Positions 27,831 through 36,959 of a stretch of 64,000 bases of DNA are shown piece by piece (position 1 is the first letter of the stretch; each line of letters opens with the position of its first letter). The translations under genes and the position numbers were made by a program. This DNA comes from Vibrio tubiashii ATCC 19109 (GTDB lineage Bacteria; Pseudomonadota; Gammaproteobacteria; Enterobacterales; Vibrionaceae): the NCBI RefSeq assembly GCF_000772105.1, contig NZ_CP009354.1, positions 2,418,001 to 2,482,000 of the forward strand, in the 5' to 3' direction. The notes beneath the pieces were generated by a model. It was given only the letters and a program-made list of their open reading frames with translations, ran no database searches and was not told the DNA's origin.

Positions 27831-27850
27831 TTTGTTCGGAGATTGGGGGT

Positions 27851-28282
27851 TTAAAAGAGCGTCTGTTGACGTTTTTCAGGAACGGTTTGCACCTCACCAT
27901 AATCACGTAGCTTATTCATTTTCTGAATATCTAGTCTTAGCTCTGTGACATAGCTATCGCCGACTTTATAACTACGCACAACTTCGGCACCACGTATCAC
28001 ACCATCAACAGCGCCAGATGTCAGTTCAGTGCCTAGACGTTGGTCTTGCAGGTCAGCACGGCCACTTACGCGCATCCCGTAGACTTGCTCGGCTAACTCA
28101 CGATAAGCATCGATTTTAGACGCACGCATCGCACGAACTTGCTTTTCTTCTTCATTGCGGCCTTTTTGTTCGCTGATGCTTGCATAACCAACGGCTGTTA
28201 ACCAGTCATCTTTACGCATATCGGTTAGAGGTTGGCAACCGACCATAACTAAAGCAACAATCAGCAGTAGTAGCTTTTTCAT
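27851..28282 (-). CDS. flgP: Flagellar outer-membrane lipoprotein FlgP
   Basis: FlgP is an outer-membrane lipoprotein needed for Vibrio motility and, by known work on related vibrios, part of the outer basal disk. The 143-residue product has a signal peptide with lipobox MVGC (cysteine at residue 16) and an LPP20-type body (WLTAVGYASISEQKG, KIDAYRELAEQVYGMRVSG). It follows flgO by eight bases. Confidence 0.88.
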   Translation of the reverse strand: MKKLLLLIVALVMVGCQPLTDMRKDDWLTAVGYASISEQKGRNEEEKQVRAMRASKIDAYRELAEQVYGMRVSGRADLQDQRLGTELTSGAVDGVIRGAEVVRSYKVGDSYVTELRLDIQKMNKLRDYGEVQTVPEKRQQTLF

Positions 28283-28290
28283 CTTGTCTC

Positions 28291-28932
28291 CTATGGACGC
28301 AATATAACCGTGTAAGGCTGAGTAATCGTTGGATCAGAACGGATTAATACACCATCTTGGGTACGAATACTATTAAGGGTATCAAGATCTCGACCAATAC
28401 GATCCGCTGGTAAGAAGCCTTGCGCCGTAGCAACCACAACACGCGACTGCATGCCTACAACACGAGCGTTCACCAATACGCCGCCTTCTTGGCGTAACAT
28501 CGTACCCGTTAGTACGTATTGAATATCTTGCTCTTGCGCCAAATCTTTCCAATCACGACTAAAGGCAAAATCACCTTGATGCGTTACCTGTATAGACCCC
28601 GTTGTTTTGAAGTCTACCACTTTAAAGCCGCGACGTTGGAACTGATGGATAAAACCTTCAGACACGGAGTTACCTAACCAGTTGGTCGCATCCATGTTTT
28701 GTAGGTCAACAAACGAGGTAACCGCAATTGGCGTACGTGCAGACACACTGGTGTTCGAAACCATTAAGTCTTCTGTCATACTCTCTACAAAGAAGTCAAG
28801 AGTATGACGCGGGCTCTCCATAAGCATAAACTGCGAGCCTGGGTACGGTTCTTTACCGTTATATATTGGAGCATAGGCACAAGCAGTGAGAAACACCACT
28901 GGGACTAGCGATAGCCATTTTTTCATTCTCAA
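28291..28932 (-). CDS. flgO: Flagellar outer-membrane lipoprotein FlgO
   Basis: FlgO is an outer-membrane lipoprotein associated with Vibrio flagellar stability. The product (213 residues) has a signal with lipobox LTAC (cysteine at residue 18) and the FlgO domain (FFVESMTEDLM, PIAVTSFVDLQNMD, YVLTGTMLRQEGGVLVNARVVG). It leads flgOP from a sigma-54 promoter. The first of two nearby ATG codons is used, eight bases after GGAG. Confidence 0.88.
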   Translation of the reverse strand: MRMKKWLSLVPVVFLTACAYAPIYNGKEPYPGSQFMLMESPRHTLDFFVESMTEDLMVSNTSVSARTPIAVTSFVDLQNMDATNWLGNSVSEGFIHQFQRRGFKVVDFKTTGSIQVTHQGDFAFSRDWKDLAQEQDIQYVLTGTMLRQEGGVLVNARVVGMQSRVVVATAQGFLPADRIGRDLDTLNSIRTQDGVLIRSDPTITQPYTVILRP

Positions 28933-28986
28933 ATCTCCGATACATTAAGGCTTAAAATGTCAGATCTTTTAGCTCTCTTCTAAAAG

Positions 28987-29002
28987 TGGAACATTCCTTG
29001 CT
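28987..29002 (+). promoter_or_regulatory. Sigma-54 promoter of flgT
   Basis: TGGAACA-TTCC-TTGCT gives an exact GG-N10-GC core, 87 bases before flgT. Confidence 0.7.
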
Positions 29003-29058
29003 TTTCTAAGTTTGCAACTATTTAGAAAGGCAATGCCTAAATCAGCTAAGATTTAACA

Positions 29059-29074
29059 AGCAAGAAATGAACCA
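29059..29074 (-). promoter_or_regulatory. Sigma-54 promoter of flgOP
   Basis: On the minus strand TGGTTCA-TTTC-TTGCT gives an exact GG-N10-GC core, about 126 bases upstream of flgO. It overlaps the flgT leader on the other strand. Confidence 0.7.
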
Positions 29075-29089
29075 ACTTGGTAACTAGAT

Positions 29090-30226
29090 ATGAAAAAATC
29101 GCTTCTTCTCTTCTTCTCCACACTTTACCTAAGCGTATTTGCTACCACGGCATCTGCGGCATGGTTTGAAGTGACAGGGACTGCCACTGTTGTCTCTTCG
29201 GAAGAAGTCGCACGTATCCATGCCTTGGAAGATGCTCTGTTCAAAGCCGTTAGCTTCTCTGGTGCAGATATAGGCAGTATTGCGAATCTACGCCCTCTTT
29301 TAGAAAGCGACAGAAAGGAATATCAATTTACCAACAGCGAAGTGCGCTATATCTTGGTTGATGAGCAGAAAACTCGCAGTGGCGTCATGTTTGTCAAAGC
29401 CCGCATTGATATTTACCCATCGGCAACGGGTTGCCACGTTAGCCAGTATAAGAAGACTTTTCTGGTCGGCAATATCGATATTGCTTCTCCTCAACAAGCG
29501 GTAATGGGGCAAATCTATAGCGTGGGCGATGACTTCGCTAACGTAATCAATCGTCAGCTAGATCAGCAGTCTGCCAACTTCGTCTCTGTCGGTACCACCG
29601 ATTTCGAAATTAACAAGCGCTATCCAGAACGGCTAAAAATGATCGCTGAAGATACCGGTGCTCAATACATCATTGGGGGCGTAATTACAGATTTAACTGC
29701 CACCATTGAAGCAGGTGGTTTACTCAGTGATGACGTGATTAACCGCCAGTTTGCTTTAGAGATGCTAGTATTTGATGGAAAGACAGGCAACGAAGTCTAT
29801 AACCGCAATTACCGCGAAGTCGCACGTTGGCCGTTTGCTAAAACCAGTCAAGTCGACACTCGTAGTGCGCGCTTTTGGGCTTCGACCTATGGCGACATGA
29901 TGCTGCGCGTTAGCCGCAATATTATGTTAGACCTAGAGTCAGAGGTCTCTTGTAAAATCACGCTGCCAGAAGTGGTGGCCAAATGGGATAACACCATCAC
30001 AATCGACCTCGGGCGCATTCATGGTGTGATGGAAGGCGACAAACTGCAATTGTGGCATACAGGTTCGTTCATCGACCAACGTGGATTGCCACGAAACAAG
30101 GTCACTGAAACCGATATTACGCTAACGGTATCTCGCGTGTATGAAAACGAAGCGGAGCTTACTGTTGACCAAGCAGAGCTTTCAGGGAGCATTCAAATCG
30201 GCGACGTCATGCACAAGCTACTATAA
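29090..30226 (+). CDS. flgT: Flagellar H-ring protein FlgT
   Basis: FlgT builds the H ring, an extra ring around the LP ring of Vibrio polar flagella that helps place the MotX/Y T ring. The 378-residue product has a Sec signal peptide ending TASAA, followed by WFEVTGTATVVSSEEVARIHALEDALFKAV, the hallmark N-terminal domain, then a central TolB-like domain and a C-terminal domain. Cysteines 130 and ~300 may pair. It is divergent from flgOP with its own sigma-54 promoter. Confidence 0.92.
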   Translation: MKKSLLLFFSTLYLSVFATTASAAWFEVTGTATVVSSEEVARIHALEDALFKAVSFSGADIGSIANLRPLLESDRKEYQFTNSEVRYILVDEQKTRSGVMFVKARIDIYPSATGCHVSQYKKTFLVGNIDIASPQQAVMGQIYSVGDDFANVINRQLDQQSANFVSVGTTDFEINKRYPERLKMIAEDTGAQYIIGGVITDLTATIEAGGLLSDDVINRQFALEMLVFDGKTGNEVYNRNYREVARWPFAKTSQVDTRSARFWASTYGDMMLRVSRNIMLDLESEVSCKITLPEVVAKWDNTITIDLGRIHGVMEGDKLQLWHTGSFIDQRGLPRNKVTETDITLTVSRVYENEAELTVDQAELSGSIQIGDVMHKLL

Positions 30227-30278
30227 AAAACCACTTCGGACTTAACTTATGATTTGAAATCAGTATCATAAGATTAAA

Positions 30279-30355
30279 GCTCCCGTGGCACAGCTGGATA
30301 GCGCGGTCCCCTCCTAAGGGATAGGTCACAGGTTCGAATCCTGTCGGGAGCGCCA
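30279..30355 (+). tRNA. tRNA-Arg (CCT)
   Basis: 77-base cloverleaf with acceptor GCTCCCG/CGGGAGC, discriminator G, encoded CCA and anticodon CCT in the loop CTCCTAA. This reads the rare AGG codon. Confidence 0.96.
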
Positions 30356-30363
30356 GAACTTAT

Positions 30364-30398
30364 AAGGGGCTAAATAATCACTATTTAGCCCCTTTTGC
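30364..30398 (+). terminator. Terminator after tRNA-Arg
   Basis: Arms AAGGGGCTAAAT and ATTTAGCCCCTT pair perfectly, followed by a T-rich run. Confidence 0.88.
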
Positions 30399-30542
30399 TT
30401 TTTGTCAGGCGCAGCAACGACAATTTTGCGAGCAAGTTCGTAGCTAAGATGATACAAAAAAGCGGCTATTAAAAATCAAACCTTCTACATTTGTGGACAT
30501 TCAACTAAAATAGCTATTAATAAAACTATTTATAAAAAATGA

Positions 30543-31049
30543 ATGACCAAAAGTAACTTGACCACTAACACTGGTCACCGCTTTATTTCAAAAGCCAAGA
30601 CAGCATTTAAGATTCATATCCACACTCCTGATGACAAAGTTCTTCATCGCTCAGTGGGATACGTACGTATTGGTGAAAAAAAGGGCTTGAAGAAAGCGAT
30701 CAAACTTCGCAACGAACTTGGTTCAGAAATGTGGGGCAAGTTTTGGCGTAAGTTACTCAAAGACCCTTATTTAATGACTCGCTTGCCGCATTCGCTAGAG
30801 CCTAAGATCATCTTTAAACCTAGACCAACGAAAGAGAACCCAACGGCGAAAGACGAATGCTATATCGCTGCTTGGCGTAATTATGATGAGAACGGCAAGC
30901 TGATCTATAAGAGCGTGGTTTGTTCAATCAAAAAACATGGTCGATTAGCCGCCTACTCGAAAACGAAAAAAGCCTTATTGGCAGCGAACAAGGAGAATCT
31001 AGAAATTCTAGAGTTTATGGGGCGATTAAATAGTATCGATTTGAAGTGA
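30543..31049 (+). CDS. AP2-like DNA-binding-type protein
   Basis: A basic, 168-residue protein with no signal peptide. It appears to hold two related segments (residues ~15-75 and ~100-165), each with beta-rich sequence, aromatic residues and a lysine-rich helix (VGYVRIGEKKGLKKAIKLRNELG in the first). That pattern resembles the AP2 fold found in phage-related and homing-type DNA-binding proteins. I do not recognise a named family member. It sits alone between tRNA-Arg and a terminator; a mobile origin is possible because tRNA 3' ends are common integration sites, but no integrase or attachment repeat is visible. Confidence 0.6.
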   Translation: MTKSNLTTNTGHRFISKAKTAFKIHIHTPDDKVLHRSVGYVRIGEKKGLKKAIKLRNELGSEMWGKFWRKLLKDPYLMTRLPHSLEPKIIFKPRPTKENPTAKDECYIAAWRNYDENGKLIYKSVVCSIKKHGRLAAYSKTKKALLAANKENLEILEFMGRLNSIDLK

Positions 31050-31068
31050 TATCCAACTAAGTTCAATC

Positions 31069-31100
31069 AAAAAGCCTTGGTACAACGCCAAGGCTTTTTG
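31069..31100. terminator. Bidirectional terminator
   Basis: Arms AAAAAGCCTTGG and CCAAGGCTTTTT serve the AP2-like gene (plus) and the OmpA-family gene (minus). Confidence 0.9.
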
Positions 31101-31113
31101 GATTTTATTGAGA

Positions 31114-32088
31114 TTACTCTACTTCGTATTCAAACGCAGGGACAATGATTTCAACACGTCGGTTTTGAGCTCGACCTTCAGCGGTGTCATTTGAAGCGAC
31201 TGGATTATTCTCACCTTCACCTTTCGCCGTGATACGTGAGCTATCAACACCTGCATCTAGCAATGCACTCTCAATCGATTTAGCACGCTTTTCAGACAGT
31301 TTCTGGTTGTATGCAGCCGCACCACTTGAGTCTGTGTAACCGGTGATTTCTACATTTGACTGAGGGTACTGCTTCATAAACTGAACCAGTTCCTCTAGCA
31401 TTGGCAAGCTTTCAGGCTTTAGTTCGGCGCTATTTAAAGCAAAAGCACCAGAATCAACAACCTTAGTTTCAAAAGTCTTCAGCACTGGTGTGACAACCAC
31501 AGCCTCTTCAACGACAACTTCTTCTACCACTTTCTCTTCTGCCACATAAGGCTCAGATGCTAGCTGCTCACTTGCCCCAAACTTATAGACGAATCCTAAC
31601 GTAGCTGAGTTCACTGCCGCACGTACATAGTCGTTGTTTACGTCAGTCAGGCGCTGATACTCAAGACGAATTGACACATTTTTGTGCGAATCTACCTCAA
31701 AACCAACCGCACCAAGAAATGAGTTGTCATTCTTGTTGCCGTAGTCAACTCGTGCGCCACCAAACTTACCGTAAAGAGAAATATCTTCAGTCAAAGACAG
31801 GTTTAGCTTTGGAGCAATAGTGAAGGCTTTTACTTTGTCATCGGCTAAGCCATCTGCTGTAAACTCGCCCAGATAGTCATAGCCCGCTTCCAGCGACAAA
31901 TAATCCATAAATTGGTAACCCGCTAAAACACCTACCGCCATTGAATCATCATCACAATTGGCCGTAATTGAAGTACAAGCGTCATCCAACCATGACTTAC
32001 CGACTTTACCACCTAAATAGAAATCTGCGTTTGCATTCATTGATGCCAGTGCAAGCGTACTTGAAATTACCACTGCTAACTTTTTCAT
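31114..32088 (-). CDS. OmpA-family outer-membrane protein, copy 1
   Basis: Predicted outer-membrane anchor between membrane and peptidoglycan. The 324-residue product has a signal peptide ending ANA, an N-terminal beta-barrel domain (FYLGGKVGKSWLDDAC, LEYQRLTDVN), an acidic valine/glutamate-rich linker near residues 200-215, and a C-terminal OmpA domain with VEITGYTDSSGAAAYNQKLSEKRA and NRRVEI, the peptidoglycan-binding motif. I chose the ATG at 32088 (MKKLAVV), as the upstream extension lacks signal-peptide logic. It is paralogous to the next gene. Confidence 0.9.
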   Translation of the reverse strand: MKKLAVVISSTLALASMNANADFYLGGKVGKSWLDDACTSITANCDDDSMAVGVLAGYQFMDYLSLEAGYDYLGEFTADGLADDKVKAFTIAPKLNLSLTEDISLYGKFGGARVDYGNKNDNSFLGAVGFEVDSHKNVSIRLEYQRLTDVNNDYVRAAVNSATLGFVYKFGASEQLASEPYVAEEKVVEEVVVEEAVVVTPVLKTFETKVVDSGAFALNSAELKPESLPMLEELVQFMKQYPQSNVEITGYTDSSGAAAYNQKLSEKRAKSIESALLDAGVDSSRITAKGEGENNPVASNDTAEGRAQNRRVEIIVPAFEYEVE

Positions 32089-32262
32089 GAGTCCTTCCCC
32101 ATTTTTCATTATGTTTATGCTAGTCAAACTACTTTAGACCAACAGCTCTAGTTTAGTCTTAGAACTAGAAGATAGCACTACTATTGCATATGCCAAACGA
32201 AATATTTCGCAAGCCAGATAGAAAGCGCCATTATAATGGGCTTACCTGTCTTACAAATAAGA

Positions 32263-32292
32263 CAAAGCCCCAACCAATGGTTGAGGCTTTGC
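32263..32292 (-). terminator. Terminator after OmpA-family copy 2
   Basis: Arms CAAAGCC-CAACC and GGTTGAGGCTTTG pair with one mismatch; the downstream T content on the minus strand is moderate. Confidence 0.7.
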
Positions 32293-32309
32293 ATGAGGAA
32301 GAGAAACTG

Positions 32310-33278
32310 CTAGTTCACTTGATACTCGAATTCGTTGATAACTACCTCTGCACGTCTGTTTTGAATTCGACCTTCTCGGGTTTCATTTGAGGCAACCGGA
32401 TTACTTACCCCTTCGCCTTTAACGTTAATGCGAGAGTTGTTCACTCCAAAGCTATTAATCACGTCAGCGACAGATTGCGCTCTTTGTTCAGACAGCGTCA
32501 AGTTATAACTTGCTGGTCCGCTGATATCTGTATGCCCTATAACATCAACGCTCGATTCTGGATATTGAAGCATAAACTCGGACACTTCTTGTAGAGCAAC
32601 CTTGCTGCTATCCGTCAACTCTGCACTATCAAACTTAAACTGGACCGAGTACACGACCTGAGTTTCGTATGTTTTCATCACTGGTTTAACAATGACTTCT
32701 TCAACAGCAACGTTTTGTAGTTGCATCTCTTCTTGAACAACAGGCTCATTGACCGTATTTGCCGAGCTGCCAAATTTAGTGGTAAAGCCTAATGTAACCG
32801 CGTTACCTGAAATTCCATGAGACTCGATATCTATATCCGCCAGACGTTGATATTCTAGTTGAATATCGATGTTTGGTAGAACGTTGTAGCTAAGACCTAA
32901 AGAACCCATCAACGTGGAGTCACTTTTATTTCCATACTCCACATAAGCACCACCAGCTTTTGCAAACACATCAAGACTATTGGTTAGCGGAATATTGAAA
33001 CGCGGCGCTAGAGAATAAGAAATTAGGCCAGCGTCGGTATATCCAGCACCTGTTGTTTTACCCAACGTATCTAAGCCTGCCTCTAAGGCAAAATGATCGT
33101 TAAATTCATAACCTAAAAACGAACCAAGTGCCCAAGAATTTTCATCACACTGACTTCCAGAAGTACATAGATCATCTACCCAACTTGCACCTGCCTTCGC
33201 TCCAAGATAGATTTGAGCGTTAGCGGAAGCTGAAACAAGCAAGATAAGACTAGACGCAACCACCACTTTTTTATTCAT
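32310..33278 (-). CDS. OmpA-family outer-membrane protein, copy 2
   Basis: The 322-residue product has the same plan as its neighbour: signal peptide ending SANA, N-terminal barrel (IYLGAKAGASWVDDLC), linker, and C-terminal OmpA domain (VDVIGHTDISGPASYN, NRRAEVVI). Both copies share a cysteine pair early in the barrel, probably a disulfide in an exposed loop. The two genes are separated by a terminator, so each is probably transcribed alone. Confidence 0.9.
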   Translation of the reverse strand: MNKKVVVASSLILLVSASANAQIYLGAKAGASWVDDLCTSGSQCDENSWALGSFLGYEFNDHFALEAGLDTLGKTTGAGYTDAGLISYSLAPRFNIPLTNSLDVFAKAGGAYVEYGNKSDSTLMGSLGLSYNVLPNIDIQLEYQRLADIDIESHGISGNAVTLGFTTKFGSSANTVNEPVVQEEMQLQNVAVEEVIVKPVMKTYETQVVYSVQFKFDSAELTDSSKVALQEVSEFMLQYPESSVDVIGHTDISGPASYNLTLSEQRAQSVADVINSFGVNNSRINVKGEGVSNPVASNETREGRIQNRRAEVVINEFEYQVN

Positions 33279-33497
33279 TCTCTAATCCTTAATTATTGAA
33301 TGTGGCCATTACTTGGCTGACATTCCAATAAAACAATAACTTAATCGGTAATTAAGGAGCAAAAAATACACATATATTTAATCAATAACAATTTTCTTTT
33401 CCAATTTTTATTTTAATTCATGGATTTATAGGTTTTCAGGAAAATCAACTGGAAACATGCGGCTAACTAGAAAGCTGAGGCAATATGTTTAGGCAAT

Positions 33498-33527
33498 AAA
33501 AAACCGCAGCGATTTGCTGCGGTTTCG
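33498..33527 (-). terminator. Terminator after gltX
   Basis: Arms AAACCGCAGC and GCTGCGGTTT around GATTT, with TTTTTTAT on the minus strand. The rest of the 33279-33548 gap is AT-rich with no gene. Confidence 0.9.
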
Positions 33528-33548
33528 GTTTTGATTCAGGCGAACTTG

Positions 33549-34976
33549 TTATGCGTTAGCTTCGCGCTCAGCAATAAACTCTAGTGCCATCTTGATGCGA
33601 GCAATAACGCGCTCTTTGCCTACGAGTTCCATTACTGCGTCAACTGATGGAGATTGACCACCGCCAGTTACCGCAACACGCAGTGGCATACCGATTTTGC
33701 CCATGCCGATCTCTAGTTCTTCACAAACCGCAGCGATCACGCCTTGTTTGATGTTGTCCGTTGTCCACTCTTCTAGTGCTTCCACTTTAGCGAGTGCCAA
33801 TGCTAGTGGCTCTTTCGCTACACCGCGAAGGTGCTTCTTCGCTGCACCCGCTTCGAACTCAGAAAAGTCTTCGTAGAAGTAACGGATTTGCTCAGCTAGC
33901 TCCACAAGTGTATTACAGCGCTCACCTACTAAGGTGATCACTTCCGTAATTGCTGGGCCGTTTTCAACGTTTAGGTTTTGGTTATCTAGGTGCCATTGCA
34001 GATGCTCAGCTACATACTCAGGAGCTGAAGTTTTGATGTAATTGTTGTTCAACCAAAGTAGCTTTTCCGTATTGAAGGCAGATGCTGACTTCGAAATCGC
34101 GTTCAAGCTAAATAGATCGATCATCTCTTGCTCTGAGAAGATCTCTTGGTCACCGTGAGACCAACCTAGACGTACTAGGTAGTTATTCAGTGCATTCGGT
34201 AGGTAACCTTCATCGCGGTATTGCATCACAGAGACCGCACCATGGCGCTTAGACAGCTTGGCACCATCATCACCAAGAATCATCGCACAGTGTGCAAATG
34301 TTGGTACAGGTGCACCTAGTGCTTCATAAATGTTGATTTGACGAGGCGTGTTGTTGATGTGGTCTTCACCGCGAACAACATGAGTAATGCCCATATCCCA
34401 GTCATCCACCACTACAACAAAGTTGTATGTCGGAGCTCCGTCTGTACGACGAATAATCAAATCATCTAACTGACTGTTAGCAATTTCAATGCGCCCACGA
34501 ATTTGGTCATCAAATACCACGCTGCCTTCTTTAGGGTTACGGAAACGGATAACAAATGCATCACCCTCTTTCGCTTCTGTGTTTGCAGCTACGATTTTTG
34601 GATGGTTTGCATCGTAGCGTGGCATCTCTTTCGCCGCTTCTTGCTCAGCACGGATCTCATCTAATAGTTCTTTAGATGCGTAACATTTGTATGCTTTGTC
34701 TTCAGCTAGCAGCTTATCAACCATTTCGTTGTAACGGTCAAAACGCTTAGATTGGAAGTAAGGACCTTCATTCCACTCTAAACCCATCCACTGCATACCT
34801 TCTAGGATCGCATCTACCGCTTCCTGAGAGTTACGTTCTAGGTCTGTATCTTCGATACGTAGAACAAATTCACCACCTTGGTTTTTAGCGTAAAGCCAAG
34901 AGTAAAGTGCAGTACGAGCACCACCAACGTGTAGGTAGCCTGTTGGGCTAGGAGCAAAACGAGTTTTAACCGTCAT
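33549..34976 (-). CDS. gltX: Glutamate-tRNA ligase
   Basis: This class I synthetase charges tRNA(Glu), which is also the substrate of HemA in this window. The 475-residue product has the HIGH-type motif in [13 protein letters not shown] near residue 10, [13 protein letters not shown], and the KMSKS-type motif KLSKR near residue 240. The C-terminal helical anticodon-binding part is intact. It is a single-gene unit with its own terminator. Confidence 0.98.
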   Translation of the reverse strand: MTVKTRFAPSPTGYLHVGGARTALYSWLYAKNQGGEFVLRIEDTDLERNSQEAVDAILEGMQWMGLEWNEGPYFQSKRFDRYNEMVDKLLAEDKAYKCYASKELLDEIRAEQEAAKEMPRYDANHPKIVAANTEAKEGDAFVIRFRNPKEGSVVFDDQIRGRIEIANSQLDDLIIRRTDGAPTYNFVVVVDDWDMGITHVVRGEDHINNTPRQINIYEALGAPVPTFAHCAMILGDDGAKLSKRHGAVSVMQYRDEGYLPNALNNYLVRLGWSHGDQEIFSEQEMIDLFSLNAISKSASAFNTEKLLWLNNNYIKTSAPEYVAEHLQWHLDNQNLNVENGPAITEVITLVGERCNTLVELAEQIRYFYEDFSEFEAGAAKKHLRGVAKEPLALALAKVEALEEWTTDNIKQGVIAAVCEELEIGMGKIGMPLRVAVTGGGQSPSVDAVMELVGKERVIARIKMALEFIAEREANA

Positions 34977-35096
34977 GTAAAATACCTTGATTGTCTAAAT
35001 GACCGCACCACTCTATTCAAATGAGGATGGTGCCAAAATTGCGCGTTATTTTAGCACCGATATGCAAATCTACAATCCATCTACACCATGTTTTAT

Positions 35097-35738
35097 TTAT
35101 TCATTGATGTGTTTGACTGCCCAAGAGATAAACTCTTGGCGCTGAGTCGGCGTCATAGACAAAAAGTCGCTTTTAATTGAGCCGCTTGAAGTCGCAATAG
35201 CTGCCTTCATATCTGCTTGAGCACTTTCATTGCTATCTACTTGAGATGTCACAGCATCTGTGTGGGAGATAGAGGCAATGCCCCCAACTTGGTTATACTC
35301 AGCCACTGCCGCTTCATAATCATTGAACTGGGAAAAGCCTTTGATGTGTAACAGATCAACCTGGTAATCCACAGCCTTACCCTGAGCATCGAGTAGTGAG
35401 AAGTCCAATGCTTTGCGGAACGATTTCGCTTGATCAACATGACGGAAAACCGGATAGCTAAGCGTGGCCGGAGCAGACGCTGCATCAAATTTAATTACGA
35501 CTGACGGAAACACCAATTTATTGCGACGGCCATCTTCAACAACCAGTTGGTCAAGGGCGAATAAGAGCTGGTTTTCACCCTCTTTCAAATTAATCACTTG
35601 GGCGCTTTTATAATCATTACGAGTCAGCTCTTTTCCATTTAGCACTAACGGCTCAATCTCGTTAATAATGGTAAGCTCGGTCGCTCCCACTGGCAGAGCC
35701 ATCGCAGCGAATAAAAGTGCGCTTGTTAGTTTTTTCAT
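35097..35738 (-). CDS. DUF2057 periplasmic protein, copy 1
   Basis: A 213-residue exported protein of the DUF2057 (YccT-like) family. It has a signal peptide ending PVGA, then the family core (LTIINEIEPLVLNGKEL, GENQLLFALDQLV). E. coli YccT (CsgI) is reported to inhibit curli assembly, but that role should not be assumed here. I chose the ATG at 35738 (MKKLTSA). It is 75 bases downstream of a porin gene on the same strand with a hairpin between. A paralogue in the same arrangement lies at 59254-59994. Confidence 0.85.
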   Translation of the reverse strand: MKKLTSALLFAAMALPVGATELTIINEIEPLVLNGKELTRNDYKSAQVINLKEGENQLLFALDQLVVEDGRRNKLVFPSVVIKFDAASAPATLSYPVFRHVDQAKSFRKALDFSLLDAQGKAVDYQVDLLHIKGFSQFNDYEAAVAEYNQVGGIASISHTDAVTSQVDSNESAQADMKAAIATSSGSIKSDFLSMTPTQRQEFISWAVKHINE

Positions 35739-35775
35739 AGATTCCTCGACGTCAAAGCGAATAGTAAACAACGAA

Positions 35776-35794
35776 GGGCGGCATAAAGCCGCCC
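35776..35794 (-). terminator. Hairpin between porin and DUF2057 gene
   Basis: Arms GGGCGGC and GCCGCCC around ATAAA, without a strong T run. It could end most porin transcripts while letting some pass into the DUF2057 gene. Confidence 0.5.
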
Positions 35795-35813
35795 ATATAA
35801 TTTTAATTAATAA

Positions 35814-36959
35814 TTAGAACCAGTATTCGATACCGACAGACGCTTCATCAAAGCTGTCTGACTTCCAACGACCTTGGTAACCTTCACCAGTAGTTCCAGT
35901 GTTTTCTAGGTCATTCATTGCGTAACGAGCGTACACAACCGCGTTAGTATCAACCGAGTACATTAACTGCATGGAAGTCACTTTATCTTTAGTGCCTTCA
36001 ATATCTTTGCCATCAACTTCTAGGCCAAGGTTTTCAGCGCGAGCGATCTTCGCTTGCCACTTGTTACCTTCACCAAAGTTGTAGGTTAGACCCACAGAGT
36101 AAGAGTGCTCTGTCTCATCGCTGCCTTTAGTATCTTGTGCTTCAGCAATACGGTAGTAAGCGAAATAGCCTAAGCCGTTAGTGAAACCACCTTGAGAGCC
36201 CAATAGGTAGGTTTGGTTGTCCCAATATTTAGCATTATCGCCTTCCATTGTGTCGTAGTTCATTTCATATGCTAAATCGAGCTGAACCCAACCCCAGTCA
36301 CCGTTGAACTGCTGGTGCGCGGCCATACCATGCCAGTAGTTGCTACCCGCTTTTGTGCTACTTGTACCACCCGCTCGGTCTTGACCTGCACCCGCTGCGA
36401 TATCCATGGTGAAGCCTTTCCACAACTCATTCGTATCCCAGCGAATGGTATCGGATTGACGGTCGTTAAAGTTGTTACCGCCAATGTTGCCACCCCAGTC
36501 CCAAACGTTACCCATGCCAGGGTTGGTTGCAGGCCAGTCAATCAATTCGTAAATTGGCGTTAGTACGCGGCCTAGGCGAACTTTACCAATCGTGTCATGT
36601 TCAAAACCGACGAAGGTATCACGACGACCTAGATAGCCATTACCACCATCTTCACCTGCAAATGACTCATCAACGTAGCCTGACTCGATTTGCCACAAGA
36701 ATGTCCAGTTATCCCAGCTATCGAACTTCGCTGTACCACGCCAACCAAGGCGAGACTCGTTGTTGAACTGAACACCATCGTTCTGTGGTGAGTTGTCGTA
36801 ATCACGGTTTGCTACCTGCATAGCAATCAAACCATAGATACCTTGCTCATATTTAGCTTCTGCGGGATTCAGGTTCGTATCTGCGGCGGCCATGCCAGAG
36901 AAACCTAATACAACGGTCGAAACCGCTGCGCCAAGAAGTGTCTTTTTGAACATAGACAT
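35814..36959 (-). CDS. chiP: Outer-membrane porin, chitoporin-like
   Basis: A 381-residue general-porin-fold protein with a signal peptide ending GMAAA and a C-terminal aromatic residue (EYWF) for barrel assembly. Family segments include SRLGWRGTAKF, FLWQIESGY, RDTFVGFEHDTIGKVRLGR and NPGMGNVWDW. The mature N-terminus (DTNLNPAEAK) resembles the short N-terminal plug of Vibrio chitoporin ChiP, which takes up chitin oligosaccharides; this similarity is from memory and the chiP assignment is moderate. The downstream gene is a DUF2057 protein. Confidence 0.7.
   Translation of the reverse strand: MSMFKKTLLGAAVSTVVLGFSGMAAADTNLNPAEAKYEQGIYGLIAMQVANRDYDNSPQNDGVQFNNESRLGWRGTAKFDSWDNWTFLWQIESGYVDESFAGEDGGNGYLGRRDTFVGFEHDTIGKVRLGRVLTPIYELIDWPATNPGMGNVWDWGGNIGGNNFNDRQSDTIRWDTNELWKGFTMDIAAGAGQDRAGGTSSTKAGSNYWHGMAAHQQFNGDWGWVQLDLAYEMNYDTMEGDNAKYWDNQTYLLGSQGGFTNGLGYFAYYRIAEAQDTKGSDETEHSYSVGLTYNFGEGNKWQAKIARAENLGLEVDGKDIEGTKDKVTSMQLMYSVDTNAVVYARYAMNDLENTGTTGEGYQGRWKSDSFDEASVGIEYWF

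Noticed and set aside
30279..31100. Genomic island integrated at tRNA-Arg
   Set aside because: No integrase, no repeated tRNA 3' end within the window, and only one possibly foreign gene. The idea is kept only as a possibility for the AP2-like gene.
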